From Pseudomonas sp. RIT-PI-AD (GTDB lineage: Bacteria > Pseudomonadota > Gammaproteobacteria > Pseudomonadales > Pseudomonadaceae), in contig NZ_JANZKU010000007.1 in assembly GCF_025642785.1 (NCBI RefSeq), forward strand, positions 1-64,000: DNA of 64,000 bases, read 5' to 3'. Below the pieces are notes generated by a model. It was not told where the DNA came from and searched no databases. It saw only the letters and a program-made list of their open reading frames with translations. Below, one piece after another: positions 46,192 through 56,176 of the stretch (positions within the stretch are counted from its first letter, which is position 1; each line of letters begins with the position of its first letter). Made by a program: the position numbers and the translations under genes.

Positions 46192-47023
46192 TCAGCCGTC
46201 GGTCGAACGGGTCAGCGCTTCCCATCGATCGATTTCATGGGCAGCGCTGGCCAACCTGTCACGCACCAGGCCCAGGGCATCGCTACCCAACAGCAAGTGC
46301 GTAGGCGGCGTGGGGCTTTCCATGATCTGCAGCATCGCCTGCGCCGCCTTGCGCGGGTCGCCGAGCTGTTGGCCGCTCCTTTCTTCGCGCGCGTTGCGGA
46401 TCGGATCGAAGCTGGCGTCATAGTCGGCGACGCTCCGTGAAGTGCGCCGCATCGAACGCCCCGCCCAGTCAGTCCGAAACGAGCCGGGCGCCACCGCAGT
46501 GACGACGATATTGAAAGGCAGCCGTTCTTTGCTCAGCGTATCCGAGAGGCCTTCGAGGGCAAACTTGCTGCCGCAGTAGTACGCGATACCCGGCATCGTA
46601 ATGGTGCCGCCCATGGACGTTATAGTGATGATGTGGCCGGCCCGGCGCTTGCGAAAATAAGGCAGGAAGGCCTTGGTCACCGCTACCGCACCGAAGACGT
46701 TGACGTCGAACTGGCGACGCATCTCATCGAGCGGCGACTCCTCGAAGATTCCCTCATGACCGTAGCCGGCGTTGTTGACCAAGACGTCGACCGAACCATG
46801 GCTGGCCTCGATATCAGCCACGACGCTGTCGATACGGGCGAAGTCCGTGACATCCAGGATGACCCCATGCGCGTTATCCACGGAGAACGCCTGGAAAGCC
46901 TCCAGGGCGGCCACTAGGCACGGTACCGATGACGCGATGACCCACCGCAAGGGCTTCCTGCGCCAGCGCGTTGCCGAAGCCACTGCTTACACCGGTGATG
47001 AATAGGGTCTTTCTGCTGGTCAT
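46192..47023 (-). pseudogene. Short-chain dehydrogenase/reductase with a frameshift
   Basis: The N-terminal NAD(P) motif TLFITGVSSGFGNALAQEAL is in one frame from ATG 47023. After a shift near 46915 the rest is in another frame: VDVLVNNAGYGHEG, the catalytic Ser region TSMGGTITMPGIAYYCGSKFALEG (Ser-Tyr-Lys present) and the C-terminus. An alternative in-frame start after the shift would lack the glycine-rich motif and could not bind cofactor. An SDR followed by an AraC regulator is a common pair. Confidence 0.75.
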
Positions 47024-47633
47024 GGCGATCTCCAACCAATAGGTGTGGCGCCAGGGTATCCATCACCCTAGAGATCACCCATGCCGTTTTGTCTTAGAGC
47101 ATTGCCTATTCGTATCAGGATCGAGAGCGAGGCCGGTCGCGCCCGGCCCTTCCCTGGCCGATCTTCATGCACATCTTCATAGGAACAGCGTGACGCTTCG
47201 CGGGCATGCAGGGTCGCTCGCGTCCTGGATGGCCGCTGAGGCTGGCGACTGATGTCGAAGAGGCGCTGGTCATGCCGGCGGCGCGACCTGGGTCATTGTC
47301 ATGCACGGGCCAGACCGCCCGGCGCGACGAGACACACGCGAGGCGCGCAAAGAGGCGGGGCATGGTCCGCGCCAGGGCGCCGTGTTGGCAGCTGCGACTT
47401 CATGGCGGCGTTGCCTCCATCGGCGAACAGCGAACCCGTGACAACGCGGCGCGGCCACCGAGCGGGATGCATGATTGCATGACTGCAGCATCGTATTCGA
47501 CGCCGGATTGAGGCGCACACTGGATTGGAGATGAAGAAACGGAAGGCAAACTTCCAGCGAAAAACCGATTTCGCTGAGAACCTGATGGTGCGGAGGAGTT
47601 GCGATGCTTCGCGAAGGATTGCGAGAGCTTAAA
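47024..47633. other. Gene-free region between SDR remnant and tRNA-Leu
   Basis: About 0.6 kb. Several short open frames exist on both strands but none has a family-like sequence or a good ribosome site. It ends in the 3' flank of tRNA-Leu. Confidence 0.5.
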
Positions 47634-47718
47634 TGGTGCGGACGGAGAGACTCGAACTCTCACACCTTGCGGCGCCAGAACCTAAATCTGGTGTGTCTAC
47701 CAATTCCACCACGTCCGC
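47634..47718 (-). tRNA. tRNA-Leu (anticodon TAG)
   Basis: An 85 nt class II tRNA with a long variable arm. Acceptor GCGGACG/CGTCCGC, anticodon stem CCAGA/TCTGG with loop TTTAGGT giving TAG, and encoded CCA. Last of three tRNAs transcribed together on the minus strand. Confidence 0.95.
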
Positions 47719-47778
47719 ATACGAACAAACATCGCTTTGAAACGAAAACGCCAGGCACGAGGCCTGGCGTTTGGAATA

Positions 47779-47855
47779 TGGGGTGGACGATGGGAATCGA
47801 ACCCACGACACCAGGAGCCACAATCCTGTGCTCTACCAACTGAGCTACGCCCACC
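47779..47855 (-). tRNA. tRNA-His (anticodon GTG)
   Basis: 77 nt including the extra G-1 paired with C73. Anticodon stem CAGGA/TCCTG with loop TTGTGGC giving GTG; CCA encoded. Confidence 0.95.
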
Positions 47856-47887
47856 ATATTACCTTTGCTTGAGCCCAAGCAGCCAAA

Positions 47888-47964
47888 TGGCACGCCCGGC
47901 AGGACTCGAACCTGCGACCATCCGCTTAGAAGGCGGATGCTCTATCCAGCTGAGCTACGGGCGC
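47888..47964 (-). tRNA. tRNA-Arg (anticodon TCT)
   Basis: 77 nt. Acceptor GCGCCCG/CGGGCGT (one G-U), anticodon stem TCCGC/GCGGA with loop CTTCTAA giving TCT; CCA encoded. First of the three tRNAs on the minus strand. Confidence 0.95.
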
Positions 47965-48230
47965 TTATCCATCTGCAAGCGCAGACTTTAAGCTTCGGCT
48001 CCGGCATCGCCAACAGGCTATGCGTTGCCTTCTTACCCAGCAGCTGGCTGTGCTCGACAAGCGGGGCGAATCTTATACAGCCGATCCCAGGCCGTCAACA
48101 CTGCAAGCGAAAAAATATTCAGCGAGATAAAGGAGTTACGCCAACTCGACCGGCGTATACCTTTGCCCCGCCGCCAGCCCATGCGAGAATACGCGCCCTT
48201 TTTCAGCCTTCCGATGGTGCTCCAAGCGTC

Positions 48231-49085
48231 ATGACCGCACAACTGATCGATGGCAAGGCGATCGCCGCCAAACTCCGCCTGCAGATAGCCCAACGCGTCA
48301 TCGAGCGTCGCAGCCAAGGCCTGCGCACGCCAGGCCTGGCCGTGATCCTGGTGGGCAACGATGCGGCCTCTCAGGTCTATGTGGCGCACAAGCGCAAGGA
48401 CTGCGAGGAAGTCGGGTTCTTTTCGCAGGCCTACGACTTGCCGGCGGATACCACTCAGGAAGCGCTCATGGAGCTGATCGATCGCCTCAACAGCGATCCG
48501 CAGATCGACGGCATCCTGGTGCAGTTGCCCCTGCCGCCCCACCTGGACGCATCCCTGTTGCTGGAGCGGATCAATCCGGACAAGGATGTGGATGGCTTCC
48601 ACCCCTATAACATCGGCCGATTGGCGCAGCGCATGCCCATGCTACGGCCCTGCACCCCGAAAGGCATCATCACCCTGCTGGAAAGCACCGAAGCCGATCT
48701 CTACGGCATGAACGCCGTAGTGGTCGGCGCCTCCAACATCGTCGGGCGGCCGATGGCGCTGGAGCTGCTGCTGGCCGGTTGTACGGTCACCGTCACCCAT
48801 CGCTTCACCAAGGACCTCGCCGGCCATGTCGGCAGAGCCGACCTGGTGGTGGTCGCGGCCGGGAAGCCGGGCCTGGTCAAGGGCGAGTGGATCAAGCCGG
48901 GGGCGATCGTCATAGACGTCGGCATCAATCGCCAGGAAGACGGCAAGCTGGTAGGCGACGTGGTCTATGAGACCGCCCTGCCCCGCGCCAGCTGGATCAC
49001 GCCGGTTCCCGGCGGCGTCGGCCCGATGACCCGGGCCTGCCTGTTGGAAAACACCCTGTATGCCGCGGAGCATCTGCACGACTGA
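48231..49085 (+). CDS. folD: Methylenetetrahydrofolate dehydrogenase / methenyl-THF cyclohydrolase
   Basis: 284 residues from ATG 48231; the upstream open frame runs through tRNA genes and is not coding. Signatures present: catalytic Lys region [17 protein letters not shown], the QLPLPPHLD loop, and the C-terminal [16 protein letters not shown]. It interconverts 5,10-methylene-, methenyl- and 10-formyl-tetrahydrofolate in the cytosol. Confidence 0.96.
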   Translation: MTAQLIDGKAIAAKLRLQIAQRVIERRSQGLRTPGLAVILVGNDAASQVYVAHKRKDCEEVGFFSQAYDLPADTTQEALMELIDRLNSDPQIDGILVQLPLPPHLDASLLLERINPDKDVDGFHPYNIGRLAQRMPMLRPCTPKGIITLLESTEADLYGMNAVVVGASNIVGRPMALELLLAGCTVTVTHRFTKDLAGHVGRADLVVVAAGKPGLVKGEWIKPGAIVIDVGINRQEDGKLVGDVVYETALPRASWITPVPGGVGPMTRACLLENTLYAAEHLHD

Positions 49086-49101
49086 GCGGGTGGCGGGAAC
49101 G

Positions 49102-49127
49102 AAAAAGGCCGCTCGGCGGCCTTTTTT
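49102..49127. terminator. Bidirectional terminator between folD and cysS
   Basis: Stem GGCCGC/GCGGCC with loop TCG, flanked by A5 on the left and T6 on the right, serving both convergent genes. Confidence 0.9.
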
Positions 49128-49142
49128 CGTTTCAGGTGCGGG

Positions 49143-50525
49143 CTAGTCGACCAGGCGCCAGGTGGTCCCGCCCTTGCCGTCCTCCAGCACCACGCCCATC
49201 GCGGTCAGGGCGTCGCGGATGCGATCCGATTCCGCCCAGTTCTTCTCCGCACGAGCGGTCAAGCGCGCCTGGATCAGCGATTCGACCTCGGCGGCGTCCA
49301 CCCTGCCCTCCGCACCGGCTTGCAGGAACGCCTCGGGCGACATCTGCAGCACGCCCAATACGCTGGCCAACTCCTTCAAGCGTCCCGCCAGTCCCGCGGC
49401 GCCAGCGGGGTCGCTGTCGCGCAGGCGATTGACCTCACGTGCCATCTCGAACAGCACCGCGCAAGCCTCGGGCGAATTGAAATCGTCATCCATCGCGGCG
49501 GCGAAGCGGGCGGAGAAATCCTCCCCTCCCGCGGCGACCACCTCGGGCAAGCCCTTGAGGGCGTGATAGAAACGCTCCAACGCTCCGCGGGCTTCGCGCA
49601 GGTTGTCTTCGGAGTAATTGATCGGACTGCGGTAATGGCTGGAAACCAGCAGGTAGCGCACCACTTCCGGGTGGTATTTTTCCAGCACCTGGCGGATGGT
49701 GAAGAAGTTGCCCAGGGACTTGGACATCTTTTCCCCGTCCATGCGCACCGCACCGGCATGCATCCAGGTGGTCGCGTAGGGCTGGCCGGTGGCGGCCTCA
49801 CTCTGCGCGATCTCGTTTTCGTGATGGGGAAACACCAGATCCGGGCCCCCGCCATGGATGTCGAAGGTCTCGCCCAGGCAGCAGGTGGACATCACCGAGC
49901 ACTCGATGTGCCAACCCGGACGGCCCGCGCCCCAGGGCGACGCCCAGCTCGGCTCGCCGGGCTTGGCGCTCTTCCAGAGCACGAAATCCAAGGGGTCTTC
50001 CTTGGACTCGTCCACCTCGATGCGCGCCCCGATGCGCAGGTCTTCGATCTTCTTGCGGGACAGCTTGCCGTAGCCGGCGAAACGCCCGACCCGGTAGTAC
50101 ACGTCGCCGTTACCCGGCGCGTAGGCATAACCCTTGTCGATCAACGTCTGGATCATCGCGTGCATGCCGCCGATGTGACCGGTGGCACGCGGCTCGATAT
50201 CCGGGCGCAGCACCGACAGTCGCGCCTCGTCCTCGTGCATCGCCGCGATCATGCGCTCGGTCAGCGCCTCGAAGGACTCGCCGTTCTCCTGGGCGCGCCT
50301 GATGATCTTGTCGTCGATATCGGTGACGTTGCGTACGTAGGTCAGCTCATAGCCGGAATGGCGCAACCAACGCGCGATCAGGTCGAACGCCACCATCACC
50401 CGCGCATGACCGATGTGACAGAAGTCGTAGACCGTCATGCCGCACACGTACATGCGCACCCGGTTGCCGTCCAACGGCTTCAGGGCTTCCTTGGTCTTGC
50501 TGAGGGTGTTGTAGATGGCAAGCAT
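49143..50525 (-). CDS. cysS: Cysteinyl-tRNA synthetase
   Basis: 460 residues. Class I motifs CHIGHARV (HIGH) and EKMSKSLGN (KMSKS), with zinc ligands around YVCGMTVYD, the [10 protein letters not shown] segment and [11 protein letters not shown]. It charges tRNA-Cys. It follows glnS on the same strand, as in P. aeruginosa. Confidence 0.97.
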   Translation of the reverse strand: MLAIYNTLSKTKEALKPLDGNRVRMYVCGMTVYDFCHIGHARVMVAFDLIARWLRHSGYELTYVRNVTDIDDKIIRRAQENGESFEALTERMIAAMHEDEARLSVLRPDIEPRATGHIGGMHAMIQTLIDKGYAYAPGNGDVYYRVGRFAGYGKLSRKKIEDLRIGARIEVDESKEDPLDFVLWKSAKPGEPSWASPWGAGRPGWHIECSVMSTCCLGETFDIHGGGPDLVFPHHENEIAQSEAATGQPYATTWMHAGAVRMDGEKMSKSLGNFFTIRQVLEKYHPEVVRYLLVSSHYRSPINYSEDNLREARGALERFYHALKGLPEVVAAGGEDFSARFAAAMDDDFNSPEACAVLFEMAREVNRLRDSDPAGAAGLAGRLKELASVLGVLQMSPEAFLQAGAEGRVDAAEVESLIQARLTARAEKNWAESDRIRDALTAMGVVLEDGKGGTTWRLVD

Positions 50526-50635
50526 GTTCGACCTTTTGGATCACGGGCCCGCGGTCATGCGAGTCCGATGTAGACGGGTAAGGCGGCGCGCGGACTTCAG
50601 CCTGGAAGCGCTCCGCACGCCACGGGTCGCGCTGA

Positions 50636-52309
50636 TCAGCCCTGCGCCCAGGAGTCACGCAGGGTAACGGTGCGGTTGAACACCGGATGCGCCGGGCGCG
50701 AATCCCGGGTGTCGACGCAGAAATAGCCTTCGCGCTCGAACTGGAAGCGCTCACCGGGCTGGGCCTGCGCCAGGGAAGGCTCGGCGCGGCAGCCCTGCAG
50801 CACGACCAGGGAATCCGGATTGATGTTATCCAGGAAGCTGCCGCCTTCCTCCGCCTTTTCCGGGTTCGGCGAACGGAACAGTCGGTCGTAGAGGCGAACC
50901 TCGCACTCCACGCTCTGTGCCGCCGGCACCCAGTGGATCACGCCCTTGACCTTACGCCCTTCCGGGTTCTTGCCCAGGGTGTCGGGGTCGTAGGAACAGC
51001 GCAGCTCCACGATGTTGCCCTGGGCGTCCTTGATCGCTTCGTTGGCGCGAATCACGTAGCTGCCCCGCAGGCGCACCTCGCCATTGGGCTCCAGGCGCTT
51101 GTAGCCCTTCGGCGGCGTTTCCATGAAGTCGTCGCGATCGATGTAGAGCTCCCGAGCGAACGGCAAGGCGCGCACGCCCATGTCTTCCTTGGGATGGCGC
51201 GGCAGCTCCAGGTGCTCGACCTGACCTTCGGGGTAGTTGTCGATCACCACCTTGAGCGGGCGCAGCACGCACATCGCACGGGTGGCGCGGACATCCAGGT
51301 CCTCGCGGATGCTGAACTCCAGCATGCCGATGTCGACCACGCCGCTGGCGCGGTTGACGCCGATCATCTCGCAGAAATTGCGGATGGACTCTGGCGTGTA
51401 ACCCCGCCGGCGATAGCCCGACAGCGTGGACATGCGCGGGTCGTCCCAGCCGCTCACATGGCCTTCGTCCACCAACTGCTTGAGCTTGCGCTTGCTGGTG
51501 ATGGTGTAGTTCAGGTTGAGTCGCGAGAACTCGTACTGGCGCGGCTGGGCCGGGACCGGCAGGTTGGCGAGGAACCACTCATAAAGCGGTCGGTGATCCT
51601 CGAACTCCAGGGTGCAGATGGAGTGGGTGATGCCTTCGAGGGCGTCCGACTGGCCGTGGGTGTAGTCATAGCTGGGGTAGATGCACCAGGTATCGCCGGT
51701 CTGATGGTGATGGGCGTGACGGATGCGATAGAGAATGGGGTCGCGCAGGTTCATGTTGGGCGAAGCCATCTCGATCTTGGCCCGCAGCACTTTCTCGCCG
51801 TCCTTGAACTCGCCGGCCTTCATCCGCGCGAACAGATCCAGGTTCTCCGCCACCGAGCGTTCGCGGAACGGGCTGTCCTGGCCGGGCTCGGTCAGGCTGC
51901 CGCGGTATTCGCGCGCCTGTTCGGGCGTCAGGTCGCACACATACGCCTTGCCAGCCTCGATCAATACCAGGGCCCAGGCATGCAATTGATCGAAATAACG
52001 CGAGGCATAGCGAACCTCGCCGGCCCAGTCGAACCCCAGCCATTTCACGTCCTGCTCGATGGCGTCGATGTATTCCTGGTCTTCCTTGGCCGGGTTGGTG
52101 TCGTCGAAGCGCAAGTGGCAGTCGCCACCGAACTCCCGGGCCAGACCGAAGTTCAGGCAGATCGACTTGGCATGGCCGATGTGCAGGTAGCCGTTGGGCT
52201 CCGGGGGGAAGCGAGTGACGATCTTCGCATGCTTGCCGGCATCCAGATCGGCCTGGACGATTTGACGAAGGAAGTTCGTGGGAACGACGGAGGTGTCTGG
52301 CTTGCTCAT
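50636..52309 (-). CDS. glnS: Glutaminyl-tRNA synthetase
   Basis: 557 residues from ATG 52309; the frame to 52870 runs antisense to ppiB and is not coding. Class I motifs: [17 protein letters not shown] (HIGH) and [15 protein letters not shown] (KMSKS-like), followed by the beta-barrel anticodon domain. It charges tRNA-Gln directly. Divergent from ppiB. Confidence 0.97.
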   Translation of the reverse strand: MSKPDTSVVPTNFLRQIVQADLDAGKHAKIVTRFPPEPNGYLHIGHAKSICLNFGLAREFGGDCHLRFDDTNPAKEDQEYIDAIEQDVKWLGFDWAGEVRYASRYFDQLHAWALVLIEAGKAYVCDLTPEQAREYRGSLTEPGQDSPFRERSVAENLDLFARMKAGEFKDGEKVLRAKIEMASPNMNLRDPILYRIRHAHHHQTGDTWCIYPSYDYTHGQSDALEGITHSICTLEFEDHRPLYEWFLANLPVPAQPRQYEFSRLNLNYTITSKRKLKQLVDEGHVSGWDDPRMSTLSGYRRRGYTPESIRNFCEMIGVNRASGVVDIGMLEFSIREDLDVRATRAMCVLRPLKVVIDNYPEGQVEHLELPRHPKEDMGVRALPFARELYIDRDDFMETPPKGYKRLEPNGEVRLRGSYVIRANEAIKDAQGNIVELRCSYDPDTLGKNPEGRKVKGVIHWVPAAQSVECEVRLYDRLFRSPNPEKAEEGGSFLDNINPDSLVVLQGCRAEPSLAQAQPGERFQFEREGYFCVDTRDSRPAHPVFNRTVTLRDSWAQG

Positions 52310-52429
52310 GGGGTCCTTGGATCGGGCTGATGGCGGCGAGGGTAGGCCGCTCGAATCAAAGCGCTTATCATAGCCGAAGCTGTCAACCCCCTGACAGGCC
52401 TTCGATTTTCTCGACGGAGCGATTTTTCG

Positions 52430-52927
52430 ATGATCAAACTGCACACCAATCACGGCGTCATCACCCTGCGACTTTTCCAAGACAAAGCCCCCGAAACCGT
52501 CGCCAATTTCGAGGAATACGTGAAGGCTGGCCACTACGACAACACGGTCTTCCACCGCGTGATCAGCAACTTCATGATCCAGGGCGGCGGCTTCGAGCCC
52601 GGCATGAAGCAGAAACCGACCCGCGCCCCGATCAAGAACGAGGCCGACAACGGCGTTTCCAACAAGACCGGCACCGTGGCCATGGCCCGCACCATGGAGC
52701 CGCATTCGGCCTCCGCGCAATTCTTCATCAACGTTTCCGACAACACCTTCCTCAACCACAGCGCGCCAACCGTGCAGGGCTGGGGCTACACGGTGTTCGG
52801 CGAAGTGGTGGATGGCATGGACGTGGTCATGAAGATCAAGGACGTCGCCACCACCATGCGCGCGGGCCATCAGGACGTGCCGGTGGATGACGTGATCATC
52901 GAGAAAGCCGAGATCGTCGCCGAGTAA
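52430..52927 (+). CDS. ppiB: Cytosolic cyclophilin-type peptidyl-prolyl isomerase B
   Basis: 165 residues. Cyclophilin active-site segments [18 protein letters not shown] and [18 protein letters not shown] are intact; there is no signal peptide. It catalyses proline isomerisation in the cytosol. It is followed after five bases by lpxH. Confidence 0.97.
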   Translation: MIKLHTNHGVITLRLFQDKAPETVANFEEYVKAGHYDNTVFHRVISNFMIQGGGFEPGMKQKPTRAPIKNEADNGVSNKTGTVAMARTMEPHSASAQFFINVSDNTFLNHSAPTVQGWGYTVFGEVVDGMDVVMKIKDVATTMRAGHQDVPVDDVIIEKAEIVAE

Positions 52928-52932
52928 ATCGG

Positions 52933-53658
52933 GTGAGCGTACTGCTGATCTCCGATCTCCATCTCGAAGAGGAACGCCCGGACATCACCCGGGCGTTTCT
53001 GCATTTTCTCGACACCCGCGCCAGGCAGGCCGAGGCGCTCTACATCCTCGGCGACTTCTTCGAAGCCTGGATCGGCGACGATGCCATGAGCGCTTTCCAG
53101 CAGGGGATCGCCCAGGCGCTGCGTCGACTGAGCGACGGCGGCACGCGGGTATTCCTGATGCATGGCAACCGCGACTTCCTGCTCGGTGAAGACTTTTGCC
53201 GGGAGGCGGGCTGCACCCTGCTGCCCGATCCCAGTCTGGTGGAACTGAACGGCGAACGCGTCCTGCTGATGCACGGCGACAGCCTGTGCACCCGCGATCT
53301 GGCTTACATGCGGCTAAGGCGCTGGCTGCGCAATCCGGTGTCGCTGTGGATCCTGCGCACCCTGCCGCTGTCCGCCCGGCAACGCCTGGCGCGCAAGCTG
53401 CGCCAGGAAAGCCGCATGCAGACCCGAGAGAAAGCCGCGGACATCGTCGATGTCACCGCCGAGGAAATCCCCCGCGTCCTGCGCAGCCATGGCGCCAGGA
53501 CGTTGATTCACGGGCATACCCATCGGCCGGCGCGACATACGCTGGAGGTGGATGGAACGCCGGCGCAACGTATCGTCCTGGGGGATTGGGACCGCCAGGG
53601 CTGGGCTTTGCAGGTGGATGCCGAAGGGTATCGCCAGGCGCCGTTCGCCCTCGCCTGA
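52933..53658 (+). CDS. lpxH: UDP-2,3-diacylglucosamine hydrolase
   Basis: 241 residues from GTG 52933, five bases after the ppiB stop. Calcineurin-like metallophosphoesterase motifs in order: [43 protein letters not shown] and [11 protein letters not shown]. It is the Mn-dependent enzyme that makes lipid X in lipid A synthesis at the inner membrane. Convergent with miaE. Confidence 0.96.
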   Translation: MSVLLISDLHLEEERPDITRAFLHFLDTRARQAEALYILGDFFEAWIGDDAMSAFQQGIAQALRRLSDGGTRVFLMHGNRDFLLGEDFCREAGCTLLPDPSLVELNGERVLLMHGDSLCTRDLAYMRLRRWLRNPVSLWILRTLPLSARQRLARKLRQESRMQTREKAADIVDVTAEEIPRVLRSHGARTLIHGHTHRPARHTLEVDGTPAQRIVLGDWDRQGWALQVDAEGYRQAPFALA

Positions 53659-53669
53659 TCGCGCCCGGG

Positions 53670-54269
53670 TCAGGCCGCCGCGCCGCTGTGGAAGCGGAAC
53701 TCCGCGTCGGGGGTGAGAATGGCGTCCCGCTCCACCTCGGCGAAATAGGCTACCCGCTCATCGATGGGCTCGCCGGCGTAGTCCCGCGCCATTTTCAGGT
53801 AGCCCTGGTAGTGGCGTGCCTCGGACTTCAGCAGCGACCGGTAGAACTTGCCCAACTCCTCGTCGAGGTGCGGCGCCAGCCGATGGAAGCGTTCGCAAGA
53901 ACGCGCCTCGATGAAGGCGCCGACGATCAGGGTATCGATCAGCTTGTGCGGCTCGGAGCTGCGCATGTGCTTGTGCAGGCGCTGTGCGTAGAGCGCCGCG
54001 CTCACCGGGCGATAGGCCACGCCGCGCTTGATCATCAGGGCGGATACCTGTTCGAAATGCCGCAATTCCTCGCGCGCCAGGCGCGACAATTTGTACTGCA
54101 ATTCGGCCTTTTCGATGTAGCGGAACAGCAGGGTCAGCGCCGTGGAGGCCGCCTTCTTCTCGCAGTTGGCATGGTCGATCAACAGGATGTCCTGGTGCTC
54201 CAGGGCCTGGGCGATCCAGCTGTCGGGCGTCGGGCAGAGCAGAAAGCGTTCGATTTCGGGTGGCAACAT
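53670..54269 (-). CDS. miaE: tRNA-(ms2io6A) hydroxylase MiaE
   Basis: 199 residues from ATG 54269 (MLPPEIERFLLCPTPDSW). A farther ATG at 54302 lies inside TATAAT, which looks like the -10 element, so the later start is preferred. The diiron ligands are visible: IDHANCEKKAAS, REELRHFEQV, EARSCERF and SEARHYQGY. It hydroxylates the isopentenyl group on A37 of tRNAs that read U-starting codons. Confidence 0.92.
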   Translation of the reverse strand: MLPPEIERFLLCPTPDSWIAQALEHQDILLIDHANCEKKAASTALTLLFRYIEKAELQYKLSRLAREELRHFEQVSALMIKRGVAYRPVSAALYAQRLHKHMRSSEPHKLIDTLIVGAFIEARSCERFHRLAPHLDEELGKFYRSLLKSEARHYQGYLKMARDYAGEPIDERVAYFAEVERDAILTPDAEFRFHSGAAA

Positions 54270-54411
54270 GGCGTTCTGGCTGATGTCACAAAGGCGGAGC
54301 ATTATACGAATGCCCGCCGCCAGGGCCAGCGCCGCATGCTGATGCATGTCATGGCTGGCGGCGTCCGATCGGTACTACAGTAGCCTGAGCCATTCGCAGA
54401 GGGAAATGATC

Positions 54412-55275
54412 ATGCAAGCGATTCGCAGCATTCTGGTAGTCGTGGAACCCGACCGGCCCGCCAGCTTCGCCCTGAAGCGCGCCAAGCTGATCGCGGGCGT
54501 CACCCAGTCCCACCTGCACCTGCTGGTTTGCGACAAGAAGCAGGATCATGCCGCGTATTTGGAGCAGCTCGCCGGCGAACTGCACGGCGAAGGCTACAGC
54601 GTCAGTACCGAGCAGTTCTGGCTGGAGAACCTGCATCAGACCATCATCTCGGTGCAGCAAGCCGAGGGGTGCGGCCTGGTGATCAAGCAGCACGTCGCGG
54701 AGAACCCGCTGAAGAAGGCGCTGCTCACCCCCGACGACTGGAAGCTGTTGCGCTACTGCCCCGGCCCGGTGCTGATGGTCAAGAGCGAGCGCCCCTGGAC
54801 CGGTGGCGTGATTCTCGCCGCGGTGGACGTCGGCAACCACGACGGCGAACACCGCACCCTCCACGCCAGCATCGTCAACCACGGTTTCGACATCGCCAAC
54901 CTCGCCCACGGCCACCTGCACGTGATCAGCGCGCATCCGTCGCCCATGCTGTCGGCCGCCGATCCCACCTTCCAGCTCAAGGACACCATCGAGGCCCGTT
55001 ACCGCGAGCAGGCGCGGGCATTCCAGAACGAATACGACATCGGCGACGATCGCCTGCACATCGAGGAAGGCCCGGCCGATGTGCTCATCCCCTATGTCGC
55101 GCAGAAACTCCAGGCGGCGGTGACGGTGATCGGCACCGTGGCGCGCACCGGCCTGTCCGGCGCGCTGATCGGCAATACCGCGGAAGTGGTGCTGGATAAC
55201 CTGGAAAGCGACGTGCTGGTGCTCAAGCCCGACGCGATCATCGCCCACCTGGAGGCGCTGGTGGCCCAGCGCTGA
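54412..55275 (+). CDS. Tandem universal stress protein (UspE-like)
   Basis: About 287 residues from ATG 54412 with AGGG eight bases upstream. Two Usp folds in tandem: the first begins MQAIRSILVVVEPDRPASF and the second GGVILAAVDVGNHDGEHRTL, ending with VTVIGTVARTGLSGALIGNT and NTAEVVLDNLESDVLVLKP, the ATP-binding type loop. A cytosolic stress protein of UspE type; precise role unknown. Confidence 0.92.
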   Translation: MQAIRSILVVVEPDRPASFALKRAKLIAGVTQSHLHLLVCDKKQDHAAYLEQLAGELHGEGYSVSTEQFWLENLHQTIISVQQAEGCGLVIKQHVAENPLKKALLTPDDWKLLRYCPGPVLMVKSERPWTGGVILAAVDVGNHDGEHRTLHASIVNHGFDIANLAHGHLHVISAHPSPMLSAADPTFQLKDTIEARYREQARAFQNEYDIGDDRLHIEEGPADVLIPYVAQKLQAAVTVIGTVARTGLSGALIGNTAEVVLDNLESDVLVLKPDAIIAHLEALVAQR

Positions 55276-55284
55276 AACCCGACA

Positions 55285-55317
55285 GGCCTGGAAATCTCAA
55301 ACTCGGATTTCCAGGCC
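55285..55317. terminator. Perfect 12-base hairpin between convergent genes
   Basis: GGCCTGGAAATC and GATTTCCAGGCC are exact complements separated by nine bases. The hairpin covers the last codons and stop of the DUF1289 gene and lies just after the Usp stop. No T run follows, so Rho-independent termination is likely weak. Confidence 0.6.
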
Positions 55318-55773
55318 CTCGCGCAGGAATTTCGGGGCGATGTAACGCTCGTAGTGGGCTTCGGACAGCAAGAAAAATTCTCGATCGATGGCGTCGCGCA
55401 GCTCGGGAAGCGAACTCTCGCGGAATTCCGGCAGCAAGGCCATGCCGTAGGCCTCGAGGCGGTTGATCTTCCGCGAACCGCGGGCGATCAATTGATAGGC
55501 CCAGCAATAAGGCGATTGCTCGGGGAGGAAGCGCACCTGGCGCGCTTCCAGCTGCCGGCGCAGGCATGGCGCGTCGAAAATCTCTACCTTCGCCTCCATC
55601 ACCTGCACCAGCAAGGCCTCCAGTCTTCGCCACACCGCGCGACGTTCTTCCTCGCCATACAGGTTCCAGTTCACCACCTCGTGGTGAAAGCGCTTGCAGC
55701 CGCGACAGACCAGATCGCCATAGACCGTGGAGCAGAGGCCGACGCAAGGGGTCTTGATGCGTTGATGGGGCAT
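55297..55773 (-). CDS. DUF1289 domain protein
   Basis: 158 residues. The N-terminal Cys motif TPCVGLCSTVYGDLVCRGCK is the DUF1289 signature, proposed to bind metal or an Fe-S cluster. The C-terminal ~100 residues have no known motif. Conserved in Pseudomonas upstream of acnB. Function unknown. Confidence 0.88.
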   Translation of the reverse strand: MPHQRIKTPCVGLCSTVYGDLVCRGCKRFHHEVVNWNLYGEEERRAVWRRLEALLVQVMEAKVEIFDAPCLRRQLEARQVRFLPEQSPYCWAYQLIARGSRKINRLEAYGMALLPEFRESSLPELRDAIDREFFLLSEAHYERYIAPKFLREGLEIRV

Positions 55774-55859
55774 GGCGAGGGGCTGGCTGTCGAGATCTGG
55801 CGGGCCATGTTAGCCCTTTGCCCGGAGCGGGTCACCCCGCAGCGCCTGGGGGTATTGGC

Positions 55860-55888
55860 TTAACTTTACCCGCGCAATCCAGTAGAAT
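55860..55888 (+). promoter_or_regulatory. Candidate promoter of acnB
   Basis: TTAACT (55860-55865) and TAGAAT (55883-55888) are separated by 17 bases, a reasonable sigma70 match. It would give a leader of roughly 280 nt before the acnB GTG. Confidence 0.5.
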
Positions 55889-55919
55889 TGGCCCGCCTTT
55901 AAGGCGCCAATGTCCGTTG

Positions 55920-56059
55920 GAAGCTGTTTTCAAAGCGTCACGAGCACAGTCCATCCGGCAGGAAACCTTGGCGCTGAGCACCTCGACCCTCTCGGGTGCC
56001 CCGCGCCAGCCCTCATCAGGCCCTTTTCCTTCCCGGCGTAAAACTTTGAAAACAGCTTC
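55920..56059 (+). ncRNA. Structured acnB leader: 140 nt element bounded by a perfect 16-base inverted repeat
   Basis: GAAGCTGTTTTCAAAG (55920-55935) is the exact reverse complement of CTTTGAAAACAGCTTC (56044-56059). Nested inside are CCGGCAGGAAA facing TTTCCTTCCCGG, and GGCGC plus GCACC facing GGGTGC plus GCGCC around a small apical loop. It could be a regulatory RNA structure in the acnB leader, or a MITE-like insertion; no clear target duplication flanks it. Confidence 0.55.
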
Positions 56060-56176
56060 TGGATGGAGCGCTGATACCTTGGCCGAGCGGCCCATGAAGC
56101 CGCGAGGCGCCAGTGTTCGGTGTTCCTGGATGAGCGTCCCGGACAACTTCTTGGGACAACTGATGAGGGTATTACT

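Noticed and set aside
47024-47633. Several 60-100 codon frames upstream of tRNA-Leu
   Set aside because: Overlap each other on both strands with Arg-rich translations and no ribosome sites.
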